Shown: piece by piece, positions 25,045 through 35,869 of the stretch
How positions within the stretch are numbered: the stretch's first letter is position 1
How the letters are laid out: every line of letters begins with the position of its first letter
Source of the DNA: Chamaelirium japonicum
Lineage: Eukaryota > Streptophyta > Magnoliopsida > Liliales > Melanthiaceae
DNA: 64,000 nucleotides
NCBI GenBank assembly: GCA_947650365.1
Contig: CANTAL010000021.1
Location: 992,001 to 1,056,000, forward strand
Direction: 5' to 3'
The notes under the pieces: model-generated
Database searches by the model: none
The model's input: the letters and a program-made list of their open reading frames with translations, nothing else
Told to the model about the DNA's origin: nothing
Program-made: the position numbers and the translations under genes

Positions 25045-25749
25045 CCTATCTCTGTGAATGCCAATGTCTTTGGTATCCATGGAATATTGCACAATCAAGC
25101 TTTGACCGGGAAGGAAGTGGATCGGCAGGTTCGACGCATCTTCCACGTTCGTTATGCTGCTAATAAGGAGGATACTTGGATCGAGAAGCCCATCGAGAGT
25201 TTGGCTTGGCCCTCTATCATCTTTAACGACTCCGACCTTCAAGGAGTTCAAACTCCCCATCGAGACCCCCTGGTCTTGAAACTCCTCATCGACGGAAGCA
25301 CCGTCAATCGGATCCTCATCGACACCGGGAGTTCCATCGACATTATGTTCTCAGACTGCTTCAAAAGTCTAGGACATAAATATCAAAGCCTTGACGTCGT
25401 CCCGACCGTGATCACTGGCTTCAATGGCGAACAAAGCATCACGGTGGGTGAGTCGAGATTCACTCTCGACCTCAACCGAGAGACTCGAGTCTCGGTCAGG
25501 TTTGCAATTGTCGAAGGAGTATCCAGCTACAACGCCATCCTCGGGCGACCATTCCTCCACCAGATCAATGCCATCTCCTCTTCTTATCATCAACTACTCA
25601 AGTTTGCAACGGGAGAAGGCATTGTCTGCATTCGAGGTGATCAGCAAGCTGGAAGGTCTTGTGAGGCTGCCGCGGCTAAGACAGATCGAAAGATCAATAT
25701 TGCTCCTCCAAAGCGGCCACGAGATGAAGCTGGTCCCTCTTCCAAATAG
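25045..25749 (+). CDS. G1 aspartic protease region
   Basis: In the frame of gag and pol. The catalytic motif IDTGSSIDIMF has its D at 25321-25323. A second hydrophobic stretch, SSYNAILGRPFLHQINAISS, resembles the flap/ILG part of retropepsins, and a long basic tail (KTDRKINIAPPKRPR) follows. It ends in a TAG at 25747-25749 that is shared with G2. The enzyme cleaves the Gag-Pol polyprotein in the particle. No ATG of its own is convincing, so it is translated as part of gag-pro or not at all in this damaged copy. Confidence 0.85.
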   Translation, partial: PISVNANVFGIHGILHNQALTGKEVDRQVRRIFHVRYAANKEDTWIEKPIESLAWPSIIFNDSDLQGVQTPHRDPLVLKLLIDGSTVNRILIDTGSSIDIMFSDCFKSLGHKYQSLDVVPTVITGFNGEQSITVGESRFTLDLNRETRVSVRFAIVEGVSSYNAILGRPFLHQINAISSSYHQLLKFATGEGIVCIRGDQQAGRSCEAAAAKTDRKINIAPPKRPRDEAGPSSK

Positions 25750-25755
25750 CAATCA
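25747..25755 (+). promoter_or_regulatory. putative stop-codon readthrough signal UAG-CAA-UCA (G1)
   Basis: The TAG closing the protease frame is followed by CAATCA, which fits the CARYYA rule of tobamovirus-type leaky UAG stops. The frame stays open and identical on both sides, and the RT region follows directly. The same nine bases are present in G2 at 45533-45541. Confidence 0.55.
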
Positions 25756-28700
25756 AAGGAGATTCCGTTGACCGAACCTCCACCAATCGAATGGGAAGCA
25801 TCACCTTCAATTGAAGAAATCATCACAATCAACATAGGCAGCGGAGATCTCCCTCGACAAACTTTCATTGGTACCGGTCTTAGCGACGCAGAAGCGCAAG
25901 ACATGGTATCCTTCCTCCAGTCCAATATCGACGTCTTCGCTTGGTGTTTCGAAGACATGCCTGGCATCAACCCAGATGACGCTTGTCACCGACTTGCTAT
26001 CAAAAAAGAAGTGAAACCTATCAAGCAGAAGCCACGTACCATTCGACCAGAGCTACAAGTTGCTGTTCAAGAAGAAATCACCAAGCTACTCGCAGCCGGC
26101 TTCATCCGTGAAGTAGAATATCCCACCTGGATCTCTAACATAGTTGCTATTCCAAAGAAAAATGGGAAGGTCAGAGTCTGCATCGACTTCACCAATCTCA
26201 ACAAAGCTTGTCCCAAAGATCCATTCCCCATGCCAAGGATTGATAGACTCGTCGATGCCACTGCTGGACACGAGCTATTATCTTTTATGGATGGATACTC
26301 TGGGTACAATCAAATTCCACTTCATCCCGACGATCAAGAGAAGACTTGCTTCGTGACTAGTCGAGGTCTCTACTGCTACAATGTAATGCCATTTGGCCTC
26401 AAGAATGCTGGATCTACCTATCAAAGGCTAGTCACCAAGATGTTCGAAGACCAGATCGGTCGCAATGTTGAAGTCTATGTCGATGATCTCCTCACCAAGA
26501 GCTCCACTCGGGGAAGTCATCTATTAGATCTGGCTGAAACTTTTCAAGTCCTCCGAAAGTATCGTATGAAGCTCAATCCAGCCAAGTGTGCTTTTGGAGT
26601 TCAATCGGGCAAATTTCTGGGTCACCTTGTGACCAGAAGAGGTATTGAGGCCAACCCCGACCAGATTCGAGCCATCCTCGATATGCCATCACCTACCAAT
26701 CGGAAGGAAGTGCAACGTCTCACTGGAAGACTTGCTGCTCTCAATCGATTCATCTCGAAATCTTCCGACAAGTGCAAACCTCTCTTCGACAAATTACGAA
26801 AGGCGGATACCTCCGGCTGGAGTCCAATCTGTAAAGAAGCATTTCAAAGCATCAAGAAATATCTAGTGCAAGCTCCTATCCTGACTGCTCCACTTCCAAA
26901 AGAAGACTTGTGGCTCTACCTCGCCGTGACCGATCAAGCAATCAGCGCGGTCTTAGTCAGTAGAAGAGAAAACGTCGAGCATCCAGTCTACTACATCAGC
27001 CATACTCTCCTTCCGGCTGAAACTCGCTATTCAAAAATTAAGAAGGTCATCCTAGCCTTGCTCACTGCATCGCGTCGTCTCCAACCATACTTCGTCTCCC
27101 ACCAGATCACTGTCATTTCAGAGCACTCGCTCAAAGATATCATCGACAAAGCTGGTCGAGCTGGACGAATGACCAAATGGGTGATCGAAATGAGTGCTCT
27201 GGGGATTCAGTTCGAACCTTGCACTTCTATCAAAGGTCAAGCTGTTGCTGATTTTCTAGCTGACTTTCCAGTTGAAGACCCCATCACTTGGGAAGAAGAT
27301 GTCGACATGCGCTTAGAAGATGAGGACAATATTCCAATCAACCTTGCAACAAAAATTGGTCCAAATCTTGAAACTACTGCTACAACTTCTCCATGTAAGC
27401 TTTACACTGATGGAGCATCAAGTTTGATCGGTTCGGGAACTGGGATAGTCTTAGTATCCCCCGAACTTGATCATCTACAGAAGGCCACTCTCCTCGGGTT
27501 CAATACCACCAACAACGAAGCCGAATACGAAGCACTCATTTCCGGACTCGAAATGGCGGAATCCCTGGGGTAGATCGAGTCATCTTCTACAGCGACTCCC
27601 AGTTGATCATAAGGCAAATCAATGGAGAGTACACAGCTCGTGAAAGAAGAATGCAACTCTACTTAGCCTTAGTACGACGTCTTCAACAACGTTTTACTAC
27701 AACTGAGTTCGTTCAAATTTCGAGGGCAGAGAATCGTGAAGCAGATGCTTTAGCTAATGCTGCCTCCGTCCTTGGAGACTCGCTCGGAGGAAGGCAAATA
27801 CAAATTGATTATCAAGAAGTGCCAAAGACCATCCCCGATCAACAGATCCTTGCTACTACAAAAGGATCTGGGGGTGGAGATCAACTAAGATCGAACCTCA
27901 CTACTACAAGTGGGCTTGAAAACTGGAAGCAACCAATTATCGACTTCTTCAAGCATGGCAAAATGCGGGAAGATCCAAATCAAACCCGAAGGCTTCAAAG
28001 GAAGCTCCCATGCTACACTCTACAAGGAGAAGATCTATATTTCAAATCTCACAATGGAATATTGCTCAAGTGCCTTGGTCCCGAGCAAGCACATGCAATC
28101 CTGATTGATATCCACTCTGGAGCTTGTGGAAATCAATCGGGAGGAAGATCTCTTGAAGCCAAGACGAAGCTACAAGGGTACTACTGGCCAACAATGGTAA
28201 GGGATGCTCAAGAAGTTGTTCAAAGGTGCGAGCCTTGCCAACGGCACGCTCGAGCTATCCATCTCCCTGCAGATGAGCTTCATCAATTATCAAGTCCCTG
28301 GCCTTTCCATCAGTGGGGGTTGGACTTCTTGGATCCCTTCCCACCAACTCCAAGCAAGAAGAAATATCTACTGCTGGCCACAGATTACTTCACCAAATGG
28401 GTTGAAGCTGTGCCCCTCTTCCGAGAGACTGACGACGAAGTATTAAATTCATTCGGCACAACATCTTCTCAAGGTTCGGTACACCTCAAGTTCTTGTTGC
28501 TGACAATGGAGCTCAATTTGACTCCGACAAATTCCGAGAGTTCTGTCTGAACAACGGTATCAAGCTATTTTATTCAACTCCAAGATACCCTCAATGCAAT
28601 GGTCAAGCTGAAGCCTCAAATAGAGCTATTCTTGGTATACTCAAGAAGAAACTCAATGACAAGAAAGGATTATGGGAGCAAGTCCTACCTGAAGTTCTGT

Positions 28701-29158
28701 GGGGGTATCGCACTACTCCTAGAAGATCAACAGGGTTCTCACCCTTCCGTCTCACATATGGATCGGAAGCAGTACTCCCAACAGAAAATATATCGAGTAC
28801 TTTGAAGACCAAAGCAGTTGAAGAAGGAATCAACGAAGAGCTTCGAATCAACGATCTAGACTTCTCAGAAGAACTACGAGATCAAGCCTCCCTTCGTGTA
28901 GCCAAGTACCAGCAGAAGATCAAAAGAGCCTACGATGAGAAAGTCTACAAGAGACAGTTCCCAGTGGGCAGCCTAGTTCTCAGAGCAGTTTTTTACAACA
29001 CCAAAGAATACAGTAGTGGAAAGCTTGCTCCCAACTGGGAAGGTCCATATATCATTGAATCAGTGGGAGGCAAAGGTTCTTACAGACTGATCTCACCAGA
29101 AGGAGATAGATTGCCTCGAGCTTGGAATTCTAGACACCTCAAGTTGTTCTATCCATGA
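25750..29158 (+). pseudogene. pol: G1 pol: RT, RNase H, second RNase H, integrase; two frameshifts
   Basis: RT palm motif YVDD at 26476-26487. The first RNase H spans about 26870-27260. A second, archaeal-type RNase H starts at LYTDGASS (about 27400) and has NNEAEYEAL, YSDSQL and NREADALA. Integrase has a zinc-finger region, the DDE triad (LDF, ADNGAQF, GQAEA) and a C-terminal GPYII (GPY/F) segment; there is no chromodomain. Against G2 it has lost one G from the run at 27567-27570, which creates a TAG at once, and one base near 28441 in integrase. The second His of the HHCC finger is Gln (CGNQSGG against CGNHSGG in G2), and integrase has LDFLDPF for LDFLGPF. A non-functional enzyme is expected. 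Confidence 0.92.
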
Positions 29159-29280
29159 TGTAAATTCTGTGATGAATAAAGATTTCTTTCAAATGTTCAA
29201 ATGTGCAAGTGTTCAGCTTCTCAATTCAAGTTCTGAAGCAGTTTCAAATTATCCATATTCAAGCTACCAGGTCTTTTAAC

Positions 29281-29578
29281 AAGTTTGGGTGTTAGAGTTG
29301 CGACTCAACCCCTTACTAGTAAATGTTAAACTGACTGTATTCAAGTTACCAAGTCTTTTAACAAGTTTGGGTGTTGAGTTGCGACTCAACCCCTTACTAA
29401 ATGTTAAACTGACCTTCAAATTTCAAAATTAAATTTCAATCAAATTCTATATTGTCTAACAAGTTTGGGTGCTTGAGTTGCGACTCAACCCCTCCCATGC
29501 AAATGTTACACGAATTCAAGTTACAATTTTCAAGTTACAATAAGTTTGGGTAATTGAGTTACAACTCGACCCCTTACA
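29281..29578. repeat. four hairpin repeats in the convergent zone of G1
   Basis: Four copies of AAGTTTGGGTGTTAGAGTTG followed by CGACTCAACCCC start at 29281, 29359, 29461 and 29542. GAGTTGCGACTC is a perfect stem with a TGCG loop, extended by GGGT(G)TT/AACCCC. The fourth copy is weakened (GAGTTACAACTC). They lie between the end of pol and the end of the antisense gene, and G2 has the same four. Confidence 0.7.
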
Positions 29579-29775
29579 TTCAAGTGTTTGTATCTATTCA
29601 ACATTCCAATATCATTCAGGACAACATTCAAGCACAACATTCAGAGGCATTCAACACAAGACATTCAATCTTCAAACATCAAAGATCTCTATTACCAAAA
29701 ATTGGAGAAATACAGGAGTAAGCTGCTATATATCAAGAGTTACAAGTACAACGACAGAAAAGAAGATAGAAGATC

Positions 29776-32620
29776 TCAAGGCTTGGCCACACTTTGCGCA
29801 CGCGACTTCTCTCCCTCAGATCCAGCACGAGCTTTGCTCGCCACTGAGGCCTTAGAAGATCACACGCTGGCAGCATGAACCCTGAGTGCTTCTGCCGCCT
29901 TCTCAGCTGTTTCCTTATAAATCTTGCCTTCAGACAGCGCATGCTCTAGTGCCTTCTTGGAAGTCTCCTCTCTGGCAGTAAAAGCAGCGTGTTGAGCAGC
30001 AAGTTGTTCTTTCAGCTCCTTGATCTCGTTGGTGCGACCACAGGACACGTCCTCAACCTTGGAGAGTCGATTCTTCAAGGATTCAAGCTCGTGACTCTGC
30101 GCCTCACAACGATCCTGCAGCCCCTTGATCTCCAGCTTCCCCTTGCGAAGGTCCTCGATTTTGGCCTTGAGAGAGAGTTTCTTCGAAGTCAGGAGCTCCC
30201 TCAGCCCATCTCTTTCCTCGCTCACAGCCTTCAGTTCGGCTGTCAAACAGGACACCTCAGATGCGGCCTCCCGGTCTCCAGCCTTCCTAGAAAGAGAGCT
30301 GGCCGGTGATTCTCAAAACTGCTGAGCTCTGCAGATGGATAGAGAGTTAGAATTATTCCAAGGTACAACTCGAATAATGGATCAAGCAGATGCACATACC
30401 ACTATATCTAGCCGATCAAAGGCTTCTTCGAAAGTCGCTTCCGGAATATTGCAAAGCTTCCGGATCACGCTGGTCGGGTGGTTGATGTCAACGTTACCCA
30501 AGCTCTTCATCTTTCGAGTCGAGCCAACAGGCGCACCTGCAAACAACAAGAGTTCAAAGTGTTAGAATATTTTCAAATATTTTCAAGTTTCAAAGGTAAG
30601 ACAAGACCAGACAAGACAATCGAAGTAAGTTGGTACATGTACCTGAAGCCTCGACTTGACGAGCCTTTCCCTTCCCACGGTCGGAGCTCTTACCCTTGGG
30701 GGTTGATTTCTCCTTAGTGGGGGTTGGCTCTGGCAAGGGTTGGGGGGTAGCATCACCCACCCGGCTTCCTCTCTCCATGTGAGCAGGAGAGGGAACATCC
30801 CGAGGAGGTGAGGCTCCCCCTTCGTCTTCTCGCCCGCTCGAATTATCAAGCCCTGCCACCATGGATGCTACCTCCTCAGCCAGAGATCGTGAAGGGGGTG
30901 GGGGTTGTTCAACCTCCACACCCCCACTTGTAGTTGCCCCTTCCAGGCGGGGAACCTCGGGAGGTATCTGATCGAGGGGTGTGGGGTTGCTTCCAACCCC
31001 ACCACTCCCCGATAACTTGATCTTGAAGCGCAGAGGGTTCTTTCTCAGCTCCCCAAAGTTGTAGGTAGGAATCACTTTAGGGCCATCGCCCGTTGCGTCC
31101 ATTACCCCCTCCATCTTACGAGCCTTTGCCTCGTCTATAAGGATCGGCTGCGAATCTTCGTCAGCACCACCAGTAGGGGTGGGAGGAATTTCTTCCTCGC
31201 CACCCCCATGTCCGTGACCACCATCAGTGGGGGTGGGAGGAATCTCTTCCTCGCCACCCCCATCTTCATCATCTCCATCTTCATCATCTTCGTCTTCATC
31301 ACCACCATCATCTCCATTTCCTTCACCGCTGCCGCTGCTGTCGTCGGAATCATCATCATCACCATCATCTCCGCCTTCCGCCTCTCTCTCTACTTCCTCT
31401 TCTTCTTCCCCTTTTTTCTCTTCTTTTTTCTTCTCCTCCTCAACTAGCACTTTCCTTTTCTTCTTTGCTGGGCCCTTCAGAATCACAAGCTTCTCCTCCG
31501 AAGGCAAGCTACGCCTAGCTCTGTAAACCTTCTTCTCAAAACGAAGCTTTCTAACAATCTTCCCAGACTGAGGGTCCTCCTCGTAATCCGAGTAGATAAC
31601 CTCGTTATCTTCATAGCGAAGCTTCGATCGGTGGAGGAGGTTGGCATTGCCATGTCGAACTGGGCAATTCGAGAATTGCTTCCAAGATCGAGTCCCACAG
31701 GTCAACTCCAGAAAGAGATTATCGACAGACCCCACCTGCTCCGGAGGCCACGCAAGAGCTCCTCCTGCACAGAACATGTCTATCTCTTCGTGCACCTTGT
31801 ATCGAGGAACCTCAGGAACTGACATTGGAGTCCAGGCACCAGACACCGACAGCGGCCAGTCCGTGTAAAGTTTGTCGGAACCAATGGTATCGATGATCGG
31901 GCGCAGGGCAGAGACACCCGTCAAATAGTAGAATGGGCTATCTTTCCTCCAGGCCCATCGGTAGTGGTAGAAGAAATATCCAAACTCTATCCGGGCTTCT
32001 TCACCTTCGGGGAGGCTGGAATAGCATTCCCTCAGCTCCTTCTGGAAGTCCGACTCTACGCGACAGAAAGCGTAGATGATTCTCCAAGAGTTTCCAGTCA
32101 CCTGCCCGGGACAGAGACCGGAGATGTTCAGTAACCTCGCAGCGAAGGGAGGCAGTGGAAGGCGCAGTCCACAGTTGAGCTGGCCGATCGTGACGATGGT
32201 TCCCATCACTTGCTCCTTGCTCGCGTACGAGACAAAGATTGTCCGCCTGTCAATACCAAAAGCAGTTAGAACTCCCGGAAGCACTGGCCGGGCCTTCCCC
32301 TCAGTAAAGCACGCTAGCAACTTCTGCAGTTTCTCCCTCTTCACATCTTTGAGTTTGCCACCCATGTTATACCCGAATTCCGGTTCCACCGACAGAGGTA
32401 GCTGAGGGCGGAGGACAAACTTTGCCTTGGGTATCTGCTCTGGCCTTGACGGTGCAGAAGCAAATCCCACTCCTTGGTGCCTCTTGCCCAACTGGCCAAG
32501 TTCGATCAATTCAGCCCTGCCTTTGCCTCGGCCCTTCGCAACAGATGTTTCTTCAACAATTCCCTTCCCTTTTTTCTTGGATGGAACTGCACTCTTCTTC
32601 GAGCTGCCCGAAGACGCCAT
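29776..32620 (-). pseudogene. G1 antisense gene (aORF), three exons, damaged
   Basis: Minus-strand gene converging on pol. Exon 1 is 32620-30643, from ATG (MASSGSSKKSAVPSKKKGKG). Intron 1 is 30642-30537 (GT to AG), exon 2 is 30536-30400, intron 2 is 30399-30329, and exon 3 is 30328 to about 29776. The splice sites, phases and 137-bp exon 2 are the same in G2. The protein has a lysine-rich start and a conserved globular part (TIGQLNCGLRLPLPPFAARL, CPGQVTGNSWRIIYAFCRVE), then an Asp/Glu tract. A Pro/Thr region repeating EEEIPPTPT and a C-terminal coiled coil follow. The LPLPPF..LL..G..P.Q....W motif resembles the plant 'putative gypsy-type transposon' family. I infer this from memory. Function is unknown. 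Breaks: a 4-bp insertion early in exon 3 with a TAG at 30289-30287, and TGA for CGA near 29860. Antisense extra ORFs are known in Tat elements such as Grande. Confidence 0.8.
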
Positions 32621-32720
32621 TTGATCGATCGAGAGGAGATGAAGAACAAAAGATTGGAAACAAAGAGTCTGGATTTCGAAAAATTCTGAAAGCGTGAGGC
32701 GAAACTGACGGCGAGAGAGA

Positions 32721-32809
32721 CTTATATACTCAGGGTAAAACGGTACACAAATCAAGAAGACACGTGTCTTCACTATATCAAATCGCGTGTTTTTGCAGGT
32801 ACACGTGGC
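32721..32809 (-). promoter_or_regulatory. promoter of the G1 antisense gene: TATA plus two G-boxes
   Basis: Reading the minus strand: ACACGTGGC region (plus-strand 32801-32809), then the 16-bp perfect palindrome GAAGACACGTGTCTTC (32756-32771), then TATATAAG (32728-32721), then the ATG about 100 nt further. CACGTG is the plant G-box and ACACGTGGC matches the ABA-response element core. Both boxes are conserved in G2. The promoter lies outside the LTR, so antisense transcription need not depend on the LTR. Confidence 0.6.
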
Positions 32810-33062
32810 ATCCATCTATAGCAAGCGCAAAATCAGGCGAACCGTCGGACCAGACGAAGCGTCAGACCTACCGGTCCGCGTAAACCACCGGTCTGAATGG
32901 TCCACCGGTCTGAGTAAACCGGACCGCCGGTTCAAAGTCACATTCAGGGAAACCAAAGATTCAAAGCAGAAAAAATCAAATTCCATCGATATTCAAGACT
33001 GCCAAAGATCAAAGGAGAAGCACAAGCTATACCACTTCCTCAAAAGTACAGGTTCAAGACTT

Positions 33063-35755
33063 TAACCTTGACCGGTTGATTTTAGCCGAACGGTCAAACT
33101 TTACCGTTCGGTCAAAATCAACCGATCGGTCAATTTTCTACTAGATCTGGTGAAAAACTGAGGTTTTTTGCCGATCACCCAATCCTTGACCGGCTGATTT
33201 TAGCCGTTCGGTCAAATTTGACCGAACGATTAAAATCAACCGATCGGTCGATTTTCTACTAGATCTGGTGAAAAATTGAGGTTTTTTGTCGATCACCCAA
33301 ACCTTGACCGGCTGATTTTAGCCGTTCGGTCAAACTTGACCGATCGGTCAAAATCAACTGATCGGTCGATTTTCTACTAGATCTGGTGAAAAACTGAGGT
33401 TTATTGCCGATCACCCAAACCTTGACCGGCTGATTTTAGCCGTTCGGTCAAACTTGACCGATCGGTCAAAATCAACCGATCGGTCGATTTTCTACTAGAT
33501 ATGGTGAAAAACTGAGGTTTTTTGTCGATCACCCAAACCTTGACCGGCTGATTTTAGCCGTTCGGTCAAACTTGACCGATCGGTCAAAATCAACCGATCA
33601 GTCAAAATCAACCGATCGGTCGATTTTCTACTAGATCTGGTGAAAAACTGAGGTTTTTTGCCGATCACCCAAACCTTGACCAATTGATTTTAGCCGTTCG
33701 GTCAAACTTGACCGATCGGTCAAAATCAACCGATCGGTCGATTTTCTACTAGATCTGGTGAAAAATTGAGGTTTTTTGCCGATCACCCAAACCTTGACCG
33801 GCTGATTTTAGCCGTTCGGTCAAACTTGACCGATCGGTCAAAATCAATCGATCGGTCGATTTTCTACTAGATCTGGTGAAAAACTGAGGTTTTTTACCGA
33901 TCACCCAAACCTTGACCGGCTGATTTTAGCCGTTCGGTCAAACTTGACCGATCGGTCAAAATCAACCGATCGGTCGATTTTCTACTAGATCTGGTGAAAA
34001 ACTGAGGTTTTTTGCCGATCACCCAAACCTTGACCGGCTGATTTTAGCCGTTCGGTCAAACTTGACCGATCGGTCAAAATCAACCGATCGGTCGATTTTC
34101 TACTAGATCTGGTGAAAAACTGAGGTTTTTTGCCGATCACCCAAACCTTGAGCGGCTGATTTTAGCCGTTCGGTCAAACTTGACCGATCGGTCAAAATCA
34201 ACCGATCGGTCGATTTTCTACTAGATCTGGTGAAAAACTGAGGTTTTTTGCCGATCACCCAAACCTTGACCGGCTGATTTTAGCCGTTCGGTCAAACTTG
34301 ACCGATCGGTCAAAATCAACCGATCGGTCGATTTTCTACTAGATCTGGTGAAAAACTGAGGTTTTTTGCCGATCACCTAAACCTTGACCGGCTGATTTTA
34401 GCCGTTCGGTCAAACTTGACTGATCGGTCAAAATCAACCGATCGGTCGATTTTCTACTAGATCTGGTGAAAAACTGAAGTTTTTTGCCGATCACCCAAAC
34501 CTTGACCGGCTGATTTTAGCCGTTCGGTCAAACTTGACCGATCGGTCAAAATCAACCGATCGGTCGATTTTCTACTAGATCTGGTGAAAAACTGAGGTTT
34601 TTTGCCGATCACCCAAACCTTGACCGGCTGATTTTAGCCGTTTGGTCAAACTTGACCGATCGGTCAAAATCAACCGATCGGTCGATTTTCTACTAGATCT
34701 GGTGAAAAACTGAGGTTTTTTGCCGATCACCCAAACCTTGACTGGCTGATTTTAGCCGTTCGGTCAAACTTGACCGCTCGGTCAAAATCAACCGATCGGT
34801 CGATTTTCTACTAGATCTGGTGAAAAACTGAGGTTTTTTGCCGATCACCCAAACCTTGACCGGCTGATTTTAGCCGTTCGGTCAAACTTGACCGATCAGT
34901 CAAAATCAACCGATCGGTCGATTTTCTACTAGATCTGGTGAAAAACTGAGGTTTTTTGCCGATCACCCAAACCTTGATCGGCTGATTTTAGCCGTTCGGT
35001 CAAACTTGACCGATCGGTCAAAATCAACCGATCGGTCGATTTTCTACTAGATCTGGTGAAAAACTGAGGTTTTTTGCCGATCACCCAAACCTTGACCGGC
35101 TGATTTTAGCCGTTCGGTCAAACTTGACCGATCGGTCGATTTTCTACTAGATCTGGTAAAAAACTGAGGTTTTTTGCCGATCACCCAAACCTTGACCGGC
35201 TGATTTTAGCCGTTCGGTCAAACTTGACCGATCGGTCAAAATCAACCGATCGGTCGATTTTCTACTGGATCTGGCAAAAAACTAAAGTTTTTTGCCGATC
35301 ACCCAAACCTTGACCGGTTGATTTTAGCCGAACGGTCAAACTTTACCGTTCGGTCAAAATCAACCGATCGGTCAATTTTCCACTGGATCGGTCAAAAAAC
35401 CATGTTTTTTGACCGATCACCCAATCCTCGATCGGTTGAAATTGACCGTTCGGTCAAAATTAACCGATCGGTCAAATTTGACCGATCGGTCAAAATTGAC
35501 CGATCGGTCAAAATTGACCGATCGGTCAAAATTGACCGATCGGTCAAAATTGACCGATCGGTCAAAATCAACCGATCGGTCAATTTTCCTCTGGATCGGT
35601 CAAAAAACCATGTTTTTTGACCGATCACCCAATCCTCGATCGGTTGAAATTGACCGTTCGGTCAAAATTAACCGATCGGTCAAATTTGACCGATCGGTCA
35701 AAATTGACCGTTCGGTCGAAATCAACCGATCGGTCAAAATTGACCGATCAGTCCC
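33063..35755. repeat. 118-bp satellite array in the 3' untranslated part of G1
   Basis: About 20 head-to-tail units of 118 bp with landmarks CCTTGACCGGCTGATTTTAG, CCGTTCGGTCAAACTTGACC, GATCGGTCAAAATCAACCGA, TTTTCTACTAGATCTGGTG and GGTTTTTTGCCGATCACCC. One unit near 33580 has an 18-bp internal duplication and one near 35125 is short. From about 35290 units change to a CCTCGATCGGTTGAAATTG type. Open frames reading DRSVKIDRSV or DRLILTDRS are translations of the repeat. Tat elements are known to carry hypervariable tandem repeats here (reported by Macas and colleagues). Confidence 0.9.
35443..35572. repeat. 18-bp palindromic sub-array inside the G1 satellite
   Basis: GACCGATCGGTCAAAATT is repeated about six times in a row, each unit containing the perfect palindrome GACCGATCGGTC. 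The same motif occurs singly in the 118-bp units, so this looks like a fresh local expansion of one part of the longer unit. A shorter second run is at about 35680-35750. Confidence 0.75.
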
Positions 35756-35855
35756 TTTAATGCTAACACTCGACAGAGCTCCTCTACATGTGTGACAGGG
35801 GGTCGTTAGCTTTGCACCACAAATCCAAGCCAGCCAAGGTGCCCTCTTAGCTAAC

Positions 35856-35869
35856 TTGGAGGGGATAAC
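35856..35869 (+). other. polypurine tract of G1
   Basis: TTGGAGGGGATAAC lies immediately before the 3' LTR, as expected for the plus-strand priming site. G2 has TTGGAGGGGGTAAC in the same place. Confidence 0.7.

Noticed and set aside
25640-25800. Ogre-like intron removing the protease/RT stop
   Set aside because: No strong GT...AG pair with conserved position is evident around the TAG in both copies, and the frame is open right through it. Readthrough is the simpler reading, although only RNA data can exclude splicing.
31135-31526. Plus-strand Ser/Ile/Phe-rich frames (SSSPPSSPFPSPLP and similar)
   Set aside because: They are the antisense reading of the Asp/Glu-rich tract of the minus-strand aORF exon 1. 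The minus-strand frame is long, spliced and conserved in G2.
33063-35300. CRISPR-like look of regularly spaced identical segments
   Set aside because: Whole 118-bp units are repeated without unique spacers, in a eukaryotic retrotransposon. It is a satellite array.
35318-35795. DRSVKIDRSV and DRLILTDRSI repeat 'proteins'
   Set aside because: An 18-bp in-phase palindromic satellite gives the same peptide on either strand. There is no start context or conservation.
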